A stretch of 64,000 bases of DNA from Leisingera sp. ANG1 (GTDB lineage: Bacteria; Pseudomonadota; Alphaproteobacteria; Rhodobacterales; Rhodobacteraceae): positions 689,783-753,782 of the forward strand of contig NZ_AFCF02000001.1 of assembly GCF_000203975.2 (NCBI RefSeq), given 5' to 3'. The notes below the pieces were generated by a model, which was not told where the DNA came from, made no database searches, and saw only the letters and a list, made by a program, of their open reading frames with translations. How positions within the stretch are numbered: position 1 is the stretch's first letter; the number at the start of each line of letters is the position of its first letter. The translations under genes and the position numbers were made by a program. This document shows, piece after piece, positions 1-9,781 of this stretch.

Positions 1-40
1 GAATGCCGCGAAGCCGGGCGGGAGCGCTCGCCGCCGGAGA

Positions 41-1504
41 TCAGCTGCCGCGCTTCTTCAGGTGCTTTTCCAGCGCGCCTGCGTTCTTTGCCCGCTTGCC
101 TCTATAGGGGTTCTTGTCGCCCTGCCCGCGCATATACAGGCGGATCGGGGTGCCGGGCATGTCGAAATCCTCGCGCAACCCGTTCACCAGATAGCGGGTA
201 TAGCTTTCCGGCAGCTTGTCAGGGTGCGAGCACATCACCACGAACCCCGGCGGGCGGCTCTTGGCCTGGGTCATGTAGCGCAGCTTGATCCGCTTGCCCT
301 GCGGCGCGGGCGGCGGGTGCTGCTCCAGCATGCCAACCAGCCAGCGGTTCAGCGCTGCGGTCGGCACCCGCCGGTTCCAGGTGCCATAGGCCCGCATGAT
401 CGCCTCGTGCAGCCGGTCCAGCCCCTTGCCGGTCTTGGCCGAAACGGTGACCAGCGGCGCGCCGCGCAGTTGCGGCAGCAACCGGCCGAAGGCTTCCTTG
501 AGGTCGCGCAGCTTTTCTTGCTTGTGCTCTTCGGCGTCCCATTTGTTGACCGCAACCACAACCGCACGCCCCTCGCGCTCGGCCAGGTCGGCAATCCGCA
601 GGTCCTGTTGCTCAAACGGGATGCTGGCGTCCAGCAGCACCACCACAACCTCGGCAAATTTCACCGCGCGCAGGCCGTCGGAGACCGAAAGCTTCTCCAG
701 CTTCTCCTGCACCTTTGCCTTTTTGCGCATGCCGGCGGTGTCAAACACCCGCATAGGCGTGTCTTTCCAGTTGATCTTGAGCGAGATCGCATCGCGGGTG
801 ATCCCGGCCTCGGGCCCTGTCAGCAGCCGGTCCTCGCCCAGGATCTTGTTGATCAGTGTCGACTTGCCCGCATTGGGACGGCCCACCACGGCAACCTGCA
901 GGGGCTTGGCGTCGGTCGGAACCGGGATGACCTCTTCTTCGTCCTCGCCGATCTCTTCATAAAGTTCGACATCGGTGACCGGGGCATGCTCTTCGGCCTG
1001 GGCCTCGAACTTCTCGGCCAGCGGCTGCAGGATGCCGTAAAGGTCCGGCATCCCTTCGCCATGCTCGCCCGACAGCCGCAGCGGCTCACCTAGGCCTAGG
1101 CCGTAGGCTTCCAGCACACCGGCCTCGGCGGCATTGCCCTCAGCCTTGTTGGCGGCGAGGATCACATGCGCGGACCTGCGGCGCAGGATATCGGCAAAGA
1201 TCTCGTCGGTCGGGGTAACGCCGGTGCGGGCGTCGATCATGAACAGGCAGATGTCGGCCATGTCCACCGCCCGCTCGGTCAGCCGGCGCATCCGGCCTTC
1301 CAGCGAGTTGTCTGTGGCATCTTCCAGACCCGCAGTATCAATCACCGTAAAGCGCAGGTCGCCCAGCCGTGCCGCGCCTTCGCGCAGGTCACGCGTCACG
1401 CCCGGCTGGTCGTCGACCAAGGCCAGCTTCTTGCCCACAAGGCGGTTGAACAGGGTGGACTTGCCCACATTGGGACGGCCCACGATGGCGAGGGTAAAGG
1501 ACAT
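41..1504 (-). CDS. der: Ribosome-associated GTPase Der (EngA)
   Basis: Essential GTPase for late assembly of the 50S ribosomal subunit. The 487-residue product has the family's double-GTPase layout. The first G domain begins with the P-loop GRPNVGKST near residue 9 and continues with DTAG and NKAE. An acidic linker follows (about 180-200). The second G domain has GRPNAGKST near residue 209, then DTAG and NKWD, and the protein ends in a basic KH-like domain. Length and start are normal for alphaproteobacterial Der. It lies 71 bp downstream of the BamB-like gene on the same strand, an arrangement (TPR protein-bamB-der) that is common in proteobacteria and suggests one operon. Confidence 0.97.
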   Translation of the reverse strand: MSFTLAIVGRPNVGKSTLFNRLVGKKLALVDDQPGVTRDLREGAARLGDLRFTVIDTAGLEDATDNSLEGRMRRLTERAVDMADICLFMIDARTGVTPTDEIFADILRRRSAHVILAANKAEGNAAEAGVLEAYGLGLGEPLRLSGEHGEGMPDLYGILQPLAEKFEAQAEEHAPVTDVELYEEIGEDEEEVIPVPTDAKPLQVAVVGRPNAGKSTLINKILGEDRLLTGPEAGITRDAISLKINWKDTPMRVFDTAGMRKKAKVQEKLEKLSVSDGLRAVKFAEVVVVLLDASIPFEQQDLRIADLAEREGRAVVVAVNKWDAEEHKQEKLRDLKEAFGRLLPQLRGAPLVTVSAKTGKGLDRLHEAIMRAYGTWNRRVPTAALNRWLVGMLEQHPPPAPQGKRIKLRYMTQAKSRPPGFVVMCSHPDKLPESYTRYLVNGLREDFDMPGTPIRLYMRGQGDKNPYRGKRAKNAGALEKHLKKRGS

Positions 1505-1575
1505 CAGACCAGCTTTCTGCGATTCAGACGCGGCTCATAGCGCATCCGCGCGGCTTGTGCCACCCGGAAACACTG

Positions 1576-2898
1576 TCAGCGGTATGCCAGCAAATCGCCC
1601 TTGGTGGAAACTACATACAGCGTGCGCCCGGCGACAACCGGTGCCGTGGTGGCGCCGCCAGGCACTTCCGCGGTGCGAGACAAGCTGCCGTCGACGGGGT
1701 TGAAGAAACGAAGCAACCCGTCGTTGGAGGCAAGAACCACCTGACCGCCGGCCACAACGGGGCCGTGATGCACATGGATCTGGCCCCGCTTGCGCGGCTT
1801 GTCTTTCAGGTATCCGGGCAGGTCCACAGCCCAGATCACTTCGCCGCTGCTTGCATCCAGCCGCAGCAGCTGGTTCAGGTCGCTGACCTGGAACAGGCTG
1901 CCGCCCGCAGGCCAAGCGGTGCCGGATGCGCCTTCACGCGCAGTCCAAAGACGGTCGCCGGTTTCGAGATCGATGGCCACGGTCCGGCCGGAGTTGTTAC
2001 CGGCATAAAGACGGTTACCGGACACCACCGGCGCGCCGGTCACATCGCTGATCCGCGACAAGGTCTGGCCGGTGCGCTTGCCCGCAACGGAGGCGCTCCA
2101 GCGGCGCAGGCCGCCGCGGCGGAAGGTGGCGATCAGGTCGCCGGACCCGAAGGCAAAGACCGCAAGGTCATTGGTCACAACCGGCGCCGGGGCGCCCAGG
2201 ACATTGGCCGGAGACGGCGCGGCGTCGATCTGCCAGGCGATGCGGCCGTCCTTGGTGTTCACAGCCCAGCCGGTGTCGTCGCCTGCCACCAGATAGACCA
2301 GCCCGCCGCTGACCCGCGGCTGACCGGAGCCGGTGGCGTCGAGTTCCTGCCGCCAGATCAGGTTGCCGTCCGCCGCATTCAGCGCTGTCAGCACACCAAA
2401 GCCGGAGGACACATACAGCACGCCATCAGCAAAGGCCAAACCGCCGCCTGTGGCCTGACCCTCGTCATCGGCGGCCGGAATCAGTTCGCTTTGCCACAGG
2501 AGCTGGCCTTGCGGAGATACCGCAGACACCCGCGCGGCGCTGTCCAGGGTGTAGATACGGCCGCCGCCCACAACCGGGGTTGCGGTGATGCGCTGGCGGC
2601 GGCTGTCGCCGGCGCCGATCGAGGCAGACCAGATGCGCTGCGGGGCGGCCGCCAGCGCCGGATGCGCGGTGCGCCCGGCCTCAGCGCCGTGGCCCTGTTC
2701 CCAGCTGGCATTGGCCGCCTGCTGCGGAAGGGAAATGGCGCGTGACTGATTGACGATCTCTACTGCGGCATCGGGGCGGATGTCCTCGCGCTCGCCGCGC
2801 AGGATAACCTCTTCCTCCGAGCAGGCCGCCAGAAGAGCCGCAACAGCGGTTGTGCAAAGAAGAACCCGTGCCCGGGAGATTGATTTGATTATTGCCAT
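1576..2898 (-). CDS. bamB: BamB-like PQQ/WD40 beta-propeller lipoprotein
   Basis: Probable outer-membrane lipoprotein of the BAM complex, which helps fold beta-barrel proteins. The 440-residue product starts at the ATG at 2898; an upstream TTG at 2931 would add 11 residues ahead of the signal sequence and is less likely. A lipoprotein signal peptide ends in LLAAC with Cys26 as the lipidated residue. The rest consists of repeated blades with A-D-G-x-x-x-W patterns (for example NAADGNLIW and DLETGDRLW), typical of PQQ-like propellers. It sits between the TPR membrane protein and der, the classical context of bamB. BamB proteins in this clade are divergent, so the symbol is by family and context. 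Confidence 0.88.
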   Translation of the reverse strand: MAIIKSISRARVLLCTTAVAALLAACSEEEVILRGEREDIRPDAAVEIVNQSRAISLPQQAANASWEQGHGAEAGRTAHPALAAAPQRIWSASIGAGDSRRQRITATPVVGGGRIYTLDSAARVSAVSPQGQLLWQSELIPAADDEGQATGGGLAFADGVLYVSSGFGVLTALNAADGNLIWRQELDATGSGQPRVSGGLVYLVAGDDTGWAVNTKDGRIAWQIDAAPSPANVLGAPAPVVTNDLAVFAFGSGDLIATFRRGGLRRWSASVAGKRTGQTLSRISDVTGAPVVSGNRLYAGNNSGRTVAIDLETGDRLWTAREGASGTAWPAGGSLFQVSDLNQLLRLDASSGEVIWAVDLPGYLKDKPRKRGQIHVHHGPVVAGGQVVLASNDGLLRFFNPVDGSLSRTAEVPGGATTAPVVAGRTLYVVSTKGDLLAYR

Positions 2899-2951
2899 TG
2901 CCCTGCCCTGTCTGCCGTTCTTGTTCCGCAAGTTTCCATCCGCGGAGCGCC

Positions 2952-3623
2952 TTACCCCTCAGGCGCGGCGTCCCCGTTGACCGAGCCGCCAAGCGCCACA
3001 ATCACCTGAGACGCGCGGTCTTTCAAGTCTGCAGTGACAGTCGCATCCGCAACAATGTCCCGCAGGCGGCTAATTGCAGCCTCTGTGTTGCCTTCCTCCA
3101 CATCCAGCAGAGCCAGCTGTTCTGACGCCAGCAATGCCAGCGGCGCGCCGGGCTGGGCCAGCGCCTCGTATTGCACACGGCGGTCCGCGGCGCGCAACGT
3201 TTCGGCCTGCAGCGCCAGCGCCTTGAAGCTGGCGACGTGCCGGTAGATCAGCGGCAGATCGCCATCCACGGCCACCGCCTCAAGCTGCGCCACTGCTTCG
3301 GCAGTCTTGCCGGCCTCTGACAGCGCCGCAGCTTCAAGCATGTTCAGAATGGCTGCACCGCCGGCGCTCTCTGCCGGCACGGCAGCCAATGCCTCTGCCT
3401 GTTTTTCACTGCCGTCGATTTTCAGCGCCGCGGTAATATCGTCCCCCAGCGTTTCAGCTGCTGCCTGTTCCTTGGCCTTGTTGTATTCGCGGAACGCGGC
3501 ACCGCCGACGATCAGCACCACGGCTGCGCCGCCGATCCAGCCATAGCGTTTCAGCATCAGGAAAAGCCGGTCACGGCGGACCTCTTCTGTCACTTCGTCG
3601 ATAAAGCTGTCGGTGTCGCTCAT
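2952..3623 (-). CDS. YfgM-like single-pass TPR membrane protein
   Basis: A 223-residue protein with a short cytoplasmic N-terminus (about 1-25, rich in D/E/R), one transmembrane segment (about 27-45, GWIGGAAVVLIVGGAAF) and an alanine-rich helical periplasmic region resembling TPR_21/YfgM. In E. coli YfgM is an ancillary SecYEG-associated chaperone linker encoded next to bamB. The same neighbourhood is seen here, 53 bp upstream of the BamB-like gene. It is probably the first gene of the operon running into der. No catalytic motif is present. Confidence 0.85.
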   Translation of the reverse strand: MSDTDSFIDEVTEEVRRDRLFLMLKRYGWIGGAAVVLIVGGAAFREYNKAKEQAAAETLGDDITAALKIDGSEKQAEALAAVPAESAGGAAILNMLEAAALSEAGKTAEAVAQLEAVAVDGDLPLIYRHVASFKALALQAETLRAADRRVQYEALAQPGAPLALLASEQLALLDVEEGNTEAAISRLRDIVADATVTADLKDRASQVIVALGGSVNGDAAPEG

Positions 3624-3770
3624 GAAAAGCCCCTGATATGCGCGGCCCGGGCTGGCGCCCGCACCTGTATTGAATGCGTTGCGCCCCTCTTACCCCGGCT
3701 CAAAGGCCAAGCCAAGTGGCCCGTTTGCACCAGAAACTTCGGCAAATGGGCCAGAAAAGCAAGAAATGTG

Positions 3771-3787
3771 AACTAAACCACTTAGTT
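3771..3787. promoter_or_regulatory. Inverted repeat upstream of the RND efflux operon (TetR-type operator candidate)
   Basis: AACTAA-ACCAC-TTAGTT forms a 6-bp dyad with a 5-bp spacer in the 289-bp gap between the divergent TPR gene and the efflux adaptor gene. Its position about 125 bp before the adaptor start and its AT-rich core fit a repressor operator. No regulator gene lies beside it, so the cognate protein is unknown. Confidence 0.4.
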
Positions 3788-3912
3788 TAGAATGGACATC
3801 TCCTATATCAGCCCTATCACATACGCGCGACTCCCCTGTGAACCGGCCCTGCCGTCCGACGGACATAGGTAAGGTGCACGTGGAAGAAGACAGAGAATAG
3901 GAAAGGCCCGAC

Positions 3913-5025
3913 ATGCGCATTGTACCGATACTGACTGCAGTGGCGGTATCCGCCAGCCTCTATCTGGTGGTTTTCGAGCGTGACGATCTGATGGCCTTTG
4001 CCCGCGGGGAAGACGCGAATGAGGCGACCGGGGCCGAAACTGCCGCCGAAGGCCAGAAGCTGACGGAGGCGGAAGATTCGCGCGTCGGCGTTGTCGCCAT
4101 CCAAAGCAAAGCACGGACCATTGGCAACGCAGTGATCCTGCGCGGCCAGACCCAGGCTATCCGCCAGGTGGAAGTTCGGGCCGAAACCACCTCCACCGTG
4201 ATTTCTGAGCCGCTGCGCAAGGGCGCCCATGTCAAGAAGGGCGATCTGTTGTGCGAGCTGGATCCCGGCACACGGCCCGCATCGCTGCTGCAGGCGCAGG
4301 CTCAGCTAAAGGAAGCCAAGATTAACCTGACCGCCGCCGCCAAACTGTCAGAGGGCGGCTATGCCTCTGAAACCCGTCTGGCCTCAGCTGAGGCTGCGGA
4401 GCGGTCCGCGCAGGCCGCAGTGGCCGCGGCAGAGCGGGAAATCGGTCACCTGACCATCACCGCGCCCTTTGACGGCCTGCTCGAAAGCGACACCGCGGAA
4501 CTGGGCAGCCTGCTGCAACCCGGCAGCCTGTGCAGCACGGTGATCCAGCTCGATACCATCAAACTGGTTGGCTATGTGCCGGAAGCGGAAGTCAACAAAG
4601 TGGAACTGGGCGCCATTGCGGGCGCGGAACTCTCCACCGGCCAGCAGGTCCAGGGCGAGGTCACCTTCCTCAGCCGCTCTGCCGATCCGACCACCCGCAC
4701 CTTTGAGGTCGAGATTACGGTGCCGAACCCGGACTTGAGCATCCGTGACGGCCAGACCGCAGATATCGCAATTTCCTCAGCCGGCTCGCTGGCGCACAAG
4801 CTGCCGCAATCGGCACTGACGCTGAACAACGAAGGCCAGCTGGGTGTGCGCGTTGTCGGACCCGACAGCACCGTGGTATTCTACCCCGTGCAGCTTCTGC
4901 GGGATGAGGCGGATGGCGTCTGGCTTGGCGGCCTGCCTGAGAACGCGGATGTGATCGTTGTGGGACAGGATTTCGTAACCGAAGGCGTCGCAGTGGCGGC
5001 CACCTACCGGGAGACTGAACAGTGA
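3913..5025 (+). CDS. RND efflux periplasmic adaptor subunit (HlyD/MFP family)
   Basis: Periplasmic adaptor that couples the inner-membrane RND pump to an outer-membrane channel. The 370-residue protein has an N-terminal membrane anchor (about 3-20), a lipoyl/barrel-sandwich half-motif near residues 85-125 (VRAETTSTVISEPLRKGAHVKKGDLL written in pieces: VKKGDLLCELDPG), a short alpha-hairpin rich in Ala/Glu (130-180), the second lipoyl half (ITAPFDGLLES) and a C-terminal beta-barrel/membrane-proximal region. The start is supported by a GAAAGG site 6 nt upstream of the ATG. It overlaps the pump gene by 4 bp (GTGA), so the two are translationally coupled. The substrate cannot be told from sequence and no TolC-like gene is nearby. 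Confidence 0.93.
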   Translation: MRIVPILTAVAVSASLYLVVFERDDLMAFARGEDANEATGAETAAEGQKLTEAEDSRVGVVAIQSKARTIGNAVILRGQTQAIRQVEVRAETTSTVISEPLRKGAHVKKGDLLCELDPGTRPASLLQAQAQLKEAKINLTAAAKLSEGGYASETRLASAEAAERSAQAAVAAAEREIGHLTITAPFDGLLESDTAELGSLLQPGSLCSTVIQLDTIKLVGYVPEAEVNKVELGAIAGAELSTGQQVQGEVTFLSRSADPTTRTFEVEITVPNPDLSIRDGQTADIAISSAGSLAHKLPQSALTLNNEGQLGVRVVGPDSTVVFYPVQLLRDEADGVWLGGLPENADVIVVGQDFVTEGVAVAATYRETEQ

Positions 5026-8000
5026 TTGGCATCGTCGATTGGGCCGCCGGCCGCGCCCGGATGGTCCTAGCGTTCATCGCAATCTCTCTGCTTGTCGGCG
5101 GATTTGCCTATTCGATGCTGCCCAAGGAGGGCGAGCCGGACATCGAAATTCCGGCCCTGTTCATCTCCGTCCCCTTCCCCGGCATCTCTGCCGAGGACGC
5201 CGAATCCCTGATGGTCAAGGTGATGGAGACCGAGCTTGCCGACCTTGACGGGCTCGACAAGATGACCTCCACCGCGGCCGAGGGCTATGCCGGGGTGGCG
5301 CTGGAGTTCGAATTCGGCTGGGACAAGACCGCCATCATGGCCGACGTCCGCGACGCAATGGACAAGGCCGAGGCGGAATTCCCGGAAGGCGCCGAGAAAT
5401 ACTCGATCACAGAGATCAACTTCTCCGAATTCCCGATTGTCATCGTGAACCTGACCGGCGCGGTGCCGGAACGCACGATGGCGCGTATCGCCAAGGACTT
5501 GCAGGACGACCTTGAGGCACTGGATGCGGTGCTGGAGGCCGGGATCGCCGGCAACCGCGACGAGATGGTCGAGGTACTGATCGACCCGCTGCGGCTGGAA
5601 GCCTATAACGTCACCGCGCTGGAGCTGATCAATGTTGTGCAAAACAACAACCAGCTGATTGCGGCCGGTGAGGTCGAAACCAGCCAGGGCGCGTTCTCAG
5701 TCAAAATCCCCTCTTCCTTTGACGATGTGAAGGACATCTATCAGCTGCCGGTCAAGACCAACGGCGACCGGGTGGTCAAGCTGGGCGAGCTGGCGCAGAT
5801 CAACTTCACCTTCGAGGACCGCGAAGGCACCGCCCGCTTCAACGGCGAGGACACGGTTGCTCTGCAGGTGGTCAAGCGCAAGGGCTACAACCTGATCGAC
5901 ACCGTGAACCTGGTGAAGGAAACCATCGAGGTCTCCAAATCCAAATGGCCGCCGGAACTGCAGGCCGCAGTCGAGGTCGGCACCTCCAACGACCAGAGCC
6001 GCGTGGTCGGCTCCATGGTCAGCCAGCTGGAAGGCTCGGTGCTGACCGCCATCGCGCTTGTGATGATCGTGGTGCTGTCGGCGCTTGGCAGCCGGGCCGC
6101 GCTGCTCGTTGGTTTTGCGATCCCGACATCCTTCCTCTTGTGCTTTGCGCTGCTAGCGCTGATGGGCATCTCTATCTCCAATATCGTGATGTTCGGCCTG
6201 ATCCTCGCCGTGGGGATGCTGGTTGATGGCGCCATCGTGGTGGTGGAATACGCCGACAAGCGGATCAAGGAAGGCACCGGCCCGATGCACGCCTATGTCG
6301 AGGCGGCACAGCGGATGTTCTGGCCGATCGTGTCCTCCACCGCCACCACGCTCTGCGCCTTCCTGCCGATGCTGTTCTGGCCTGGCGTGCCGGGGGAGTT
6401 CATGGGCATGCTTCCGGTTACCCTGATCTTCGTTCTGTCCGCCTCGCTGGTGGTGGCACTGATCTACTTGCCCGTCATGGGCGGCGTCACCGGCCGCATC
6501 AGCCGCACGTTTGAGGGCGCTTCGCGCGCGCTGCGGATGGTTGCACCCTGGTGGCTGCGTGCGGTGCTGGTGCCGGTCGCCATGTGGGGCATGTTTGCGG
6601 GCGCGATGCAGATGCTGAACCCCTCCTACCTGCTGGGTGAGGACACCGGACCGATGGCAGGCGTGCTGTTCGGCGGGCTGGTGTTTACGCTGGCGTCCTT
6701 TGCCGCCTCGATCACGCTTAGCTCAGTCAAAGTAGAGCGCGAGGAGCAGGAAGTTGCCCCCGGCTACCATCACACCCCGTTCGGCCATGTGATTAAGTTC
6801 ATCGCGGGCAACCCGGTAATGCCGGTGGTGACCATCGCCGCCGTAGGCTTTGCCATCATGACCGTCTTCTCGACGTTCAGCGAGAACAACTACGGCGTTG
6901 AATTCTTCGTCGACTCGGAACCGGAACAGGCCACCGCCTATATCCGCGCCCGCGGCAACATCTCACTGCATGAAAAGGACGAGATGGTGCGCGCGGCCGA
7001 GGAGGTCATTCTGGACCACCACGCAGTGATCAACGTGTTCTCCTTTGCTGGCGACGGCGGCCTCAACACCGACAGTTCCGGCGCCCAGCTGCCGCCGGAC
7101 ACGATCGGCCAGGTTCAGTTTGAGATCATCCCCTGGGAGGAACGCCCCACCGAGAGCGAGCCGCTGGACGGCTGGTTCGGCGGACTGCTGAGCAAATACC
7201 TGGGCTTTGAGAAAAAGGTGATCGCCGAGGAATACGACGGCAACACCGTGATCGACGAGCTGAATGCCATTCTCGGCAAACTGCCCGGCTTTGAGGTGGA
7301 AGTCCGCGCACTGGCGCAAGGCCCCGCCTCCGGCAAGCCGGTGCATCTGCGCCTGCGCGGCGATGGCTGGGAAGACCTGACCGCAGCAGCGTTGACCGCA
7401 CGGGAGCAGTTCGAGAACACCCCCGGCCTGATCCTGATCGAAGACAGCCTGCCCCTGCCCGGCATCGACTGGCAGATCGACGTGGACGTCGAGAAGGCCG
7501 GCCGCTACGGCGCCGATGTGGCGACCGTGGGCGCGATGGTGCAGCTGGTCACCCGCGGCATCCTGCTGGATACCATGCGGGTCGACAGCTCCGACGAGGA
7601 GATCGAGATCCGCGTCCGTCTGCCGGAACAGGACCGGGTGCTGTCAACGCTCGACAACCTCAAGGTCCGCACCTCGGACGGGCTGGTGCCGCTGTCGAAC
7701 TTCGTGACCCGCCAACCTGTGCCGAAGCTCGCCCAGATCAACCGCATCGGCCAGGAACGGTTCTATGACGTCAAGGCAGACGTGGAACCGGGACTGAACA
7801 AGGTGGTAATCGAGGATGCGGGCAGCGGTGAACTGACTCGCCTGGCAGTCCTGAAGGAACTGCCGGAAGGTGCCGCCGCAACTGGTGAAACGTTGATTGC
7901 GCCCAATGGCAAGACCATGCAGCTGCTGCAGCTGACGGGTGCTGAGAGCTTTGACGCGGTGCTGGCTGCGCTGGACGACGGCGCCAAGATCAGCCCGGTG

Positions 8001-8858
8001 AACCCGAACGAGCGGATCGCCATCCTCACCGAATGGCTGGAAAGTGACCCGCTGCCGCGCAGCATCGGCTGGGAATGGACCGGTGACCAGGAGGAGCAGG
8101 AGGAATCCGGTGCCTTCCTGTCCAAGGCCTTTGCCGGCGCGCTGGCGCTGATGTTCGTGATCCTGCTGGCCCAGTTCAACAGTTTCTACAACTCGGTGCT
8201 GGTTCTGCTGGCAGTGGTGCTGTCCACCACCGGTGTGCTGATCGGCATGATGGTGATGCAGCAGCCGTTCTCGATCATCATGACCGGCACCGGCATCGTC
8301 GCTTTGGCGGGCATCGTGGTGAACAACAACATCGTGCTGATCGACACTTATCAGGAGTTCAGCCAGCAGATGCCGCGGATCGAGGCGATCATCCGCACCG
8401 CCGAGGCGCGCATCCGTCCGGTTCTCTTGACCACCATCACCACGATGGCCGGCCTTACCCCGATGATGTTCGGCGTCAGCCTGGACTTCATCAACGGCGG
8501 CTACTCCATCGACAGCCCCACCGCGCTGTGGTGGAAACAGCTAGCAACCGCCGTGGTCTTCGGCCTGGGGATCGCCACCGTGCTGACCCTGGTGGTCACG
8601 CCGTCACTGCTGTCGATCCGGGTGTGGTTCTCCACCTATATGCATGCGCTTGGCCGGATGCTGTCGCGGATCACCCGCGGCCGCTCCAGCCGCATCGCGC
8701 AGGACTCCAAGCTGTTCAAGAAGGCGCGTCAGCTGCCGACCACCGAAATCCAATGGGTGGAAGATGCAGCGCCAGAGACAAGCGAAGGCCAAGCGGATAC
8801 CGAAGAGGACGAACCGCAGCCGCCTGCCCCGCGCGGCCGCCTGCGCGCAGCGGAATAA
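5022..8858 (+). CDS. RND efflux transporter permease (AcrB/MexB-like superfamily)
   Basis: Proton-driven inner-membrane efflux pump. At 1278 residues it is longer than canonical AcrB (about 1050). It has TM1 near residue 12-30, a porter domain, a TM2-6 block (about 335-490) containing GILAVGMLVDGAIVVVE-like motif D, a second large periplasmic domain and a TM8-12 block (about 1045-1210) with GIVALAGIVVNNNIVLIDT. Extra length lies in an insertion after TM6 with additional hydrophobic segments (about 500-625), and in a Glu/Pro-rich tail of about 60 residues. It starts with GTG overlapping the adaptor stop. Related pumps in Roseobacters are annotated as efflux RND permeases without known substrate. 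Confidence 0.93.
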   Translation: MIGIVDWAAGRARMVLAFIAISLLVGGFAYSMLPKEGEPDIEIPALFISVPFPGISAEDAESLMVKVMETELADLDGLDKMTSTAAEGYAGVALEFEFGWDKTAIMADVRDAMDKAEAEFPEGAEKYSITEINFSEFPIVIVNLTGAVPERTMARIAKDLQDDLEALDAVLEAGIAGNRDEMVEVLIDPLRLEAYNVTALELINVVQNNNQLIAAGEVETSQGAFSVKIPSSFDDVKDIYQLPVKTNGDRVVKLGELAQINFTFEDREGTARFNGEDTVALQVVKRKGYNLIDTVNLVKETIEVSKSKWPPELQAAVEVGTSNDQSRVVGSMVSQLEGSVLTAIALVMIVVLSALGSRAALLVGFAIPTSFLLCFALLALMGISISNIVMFGLILAVGMLVDGAIVVVEYADKRIKEGTGPMHAYVEAAQRMFWPIVSSTATTLCAFLPMLFWPGVPGEFMGMLPVTLIFVLSASLVVALIYLPVMGGVTGRISRTFEGASRALRMVAPWWLRAVLVPVAMWGMFAGAMQMLNPSYLLGEDTGPMAGVLFGGLVFTLASFAASITLSSVKVEREEQEVAPGYHHTPFGHVIKFIAGNPVMPVVTIAAVGFAIMTVFSTFSENNYGVEFFVDSEPEQATAYIRARGNISLHEKDEMVRAAEEVILDHHAVINVFSFAGDGGLNTDSSGAQLPPDTIGQVQFEIIPWEERPTESEPLDGWFGGLLSKYLGFEKKVIAEEYDGNTVIDELNAILGKLPGFEVEVRALAQGPASGKPVHLRLRGDGWEDLTAAALTAREQFENTPGLILIEDSLPLPGIDWQIDVDVEKAGRYGADVATVGAMVQLVTRGILLDTMRVDSSDEEIEIRVRLPEQDRVLSTLDNLKVRTSDGLVPLSNFVTRQPVPKLAQINRIGQERFYDVKADVEPGLNKVVIEDAGSGELTRLAVLKELPEGAAATGETLIAPNGKTMQLLQLTGAESFDAVLAALDDGAKISPVNPNERIAILTEWLESDPLPRSIGWEWTGDQEEQEESGAFLSKAFAGALALMFVILLAQFNSFYNSVLVLLAVVLSTTGVLIGMMVMQQPFSIIMTGTGIVALAGIVVNNNIVLIDTYQEFSQQMPRIEAIIRTAEARIRPVLLTTITTMAGLTPMMFGVSLDFINGGYSIDSPTALWWKQLATAVVFGLGIATVLTLVVTPSLLSIRVWFSTYMHALGRMLSRITRGRSSRIAQDSKLFKKARQLPTTEIQWVEDAAPETSEGQADTEEDEPQPPAPRGRLRAAE

Positions 8859-8867
8859 CAAGACAAA

Positions 8868-8895
8868 CAAAAAGCCCCGCTCCGGCGGGGCTTTT
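8868..8895. terminator. Rho-independent terminator, probably bidirectional
   Basis: GCCCCGC-TCCG-GCGGGGC hairpin flanked by an A-rich left side (ACAAAAA) and TTTT on the right. It lies just after the RND pump stop and before the convergent small secreted-protein gene, so it can serve both. Confidence 0.85.
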
Positions 8896-8933
8896 CAATT
8901 CTGCGTGCCGCCGTTTCAGACGCTCCGCAAAGA

Positions 8934-9260
8934 TCAGTCGGTAAAGGTGTACTCACCCAGATCACACAGATCGAGGCCATAATCCTCTGCCTCGGAGCCA
9001 TCAGCGAAACTGCCTCGGATGTCGTAGACGCAGGTGGTTGCGCCATCGGCAATCAGCACGCCGATTTCGTAGCCCGGCGCCAGATAGCCGCCTTCCATCA
9101 GGTTGCCTTCCCAATCGTCGGAAGACGCGGGCGACACATTGAACTCCACAAGATCAGCACTGCTGTCGTTTACCAGCAGGAACTCAAGGTCTTCAGCATG
9201 GGCGGGCGCCTGAAAGGCAAGCAGTGCAGCGGCGGAGGCTGCGGTCAGAAAGGTCTTCAT
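8934..9260 (-). CDS. Small secreted hypothetical protein
   Basis: A 108-residue protein with a clear Sec signal peptide (MKTFLTAASAAALLAFQAPAHA, cleavage after AHA). The mature part is small and acidic and contains LLVNDSSADLVEFNVSPASS, a pattern reminiscent of short secreted Roseobacter proteins with an LVN-N-S beta-strand start, plus two Cys (in TTCVYDIRG and DLCDLG) that could form a disulphide. No enzymatic motif is visible. It is monocistronic and converges on the RND pump across a shared terminator. Confidence 0.75.
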   Translation of the reverse strand: MKTFLTAASAAALLAFQAPAHAEDLEFLLVNDSSADLVEFNVSPASSDDWEGNLMEGGYLAPGYEIGVLIADGATTCVYDIRGSFADGSEAEDYGLDLCDLGEYTFTD

Positions 9261-9781
9261 CTACATGTCCTTGTTTGCGGGCAGGCAGTCGTTGGTGCTG
9301 CCTTTGCCCGAAGTGCGCGAACATTAAGCCAGCAGTAACATCGGTCAACGGGAAATGAGTCACAACGCTCCCCTTCGGGGCCTCAGTTGCGGGCGTTTCA
9401 GTCAACTGCTTTGCAGGGTTCATTGCAAAAGCAAGAAAACCCTCTGGGGCAGACGGCCAGTAAGATTGAATCTTAAATAGTCTTACGCGGCGGCAATGCA
9501 GCAATGGAAGATCATCGCAAATTATTGTTATTGCTACATTTTTTCCCACGACAACTTGATTATTTCCAGTCAAAATCATGCATGGAAGGCGCATTTTTTT
9601 GGGCAAATGCGTCACGAGCAGCCGGACCTTGCCGCATGTGGCGGATGGCTCGGCCGCCCGGTCAAATTTTCTCAAGACTGTCCAATTGTTCCATTCACAA
9701 ACCGTTATTCTTTACATGCTTATCAGCAATAGCAACGGGACTTTTCCCGCTTAGCGTGTTTTTTGTTTAAGGAAGAAGACG
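9261..9781. other. Intergenic region, 521 bp, no gene seen
   Basis: Separates the divergent small secreted-protein gene and the chemoreceptor gene. It is noticeably richer in A/T than the flanks, particularly 9470-9780 (for example TTATTGTTATTGCTACATTTT). Reading frames here lack family resemblance, signal peptides or good ribosome sites. It presumably holds the promoters of both neighbours; no motif was convincing enough to name. Confidence 0.6.

Noticed and set aside
1-40. Terminator for der at the left edge
   Set aside because: GC-rich repeats are present but neither a clean hairpin nor a U-run is visible before the window ends.
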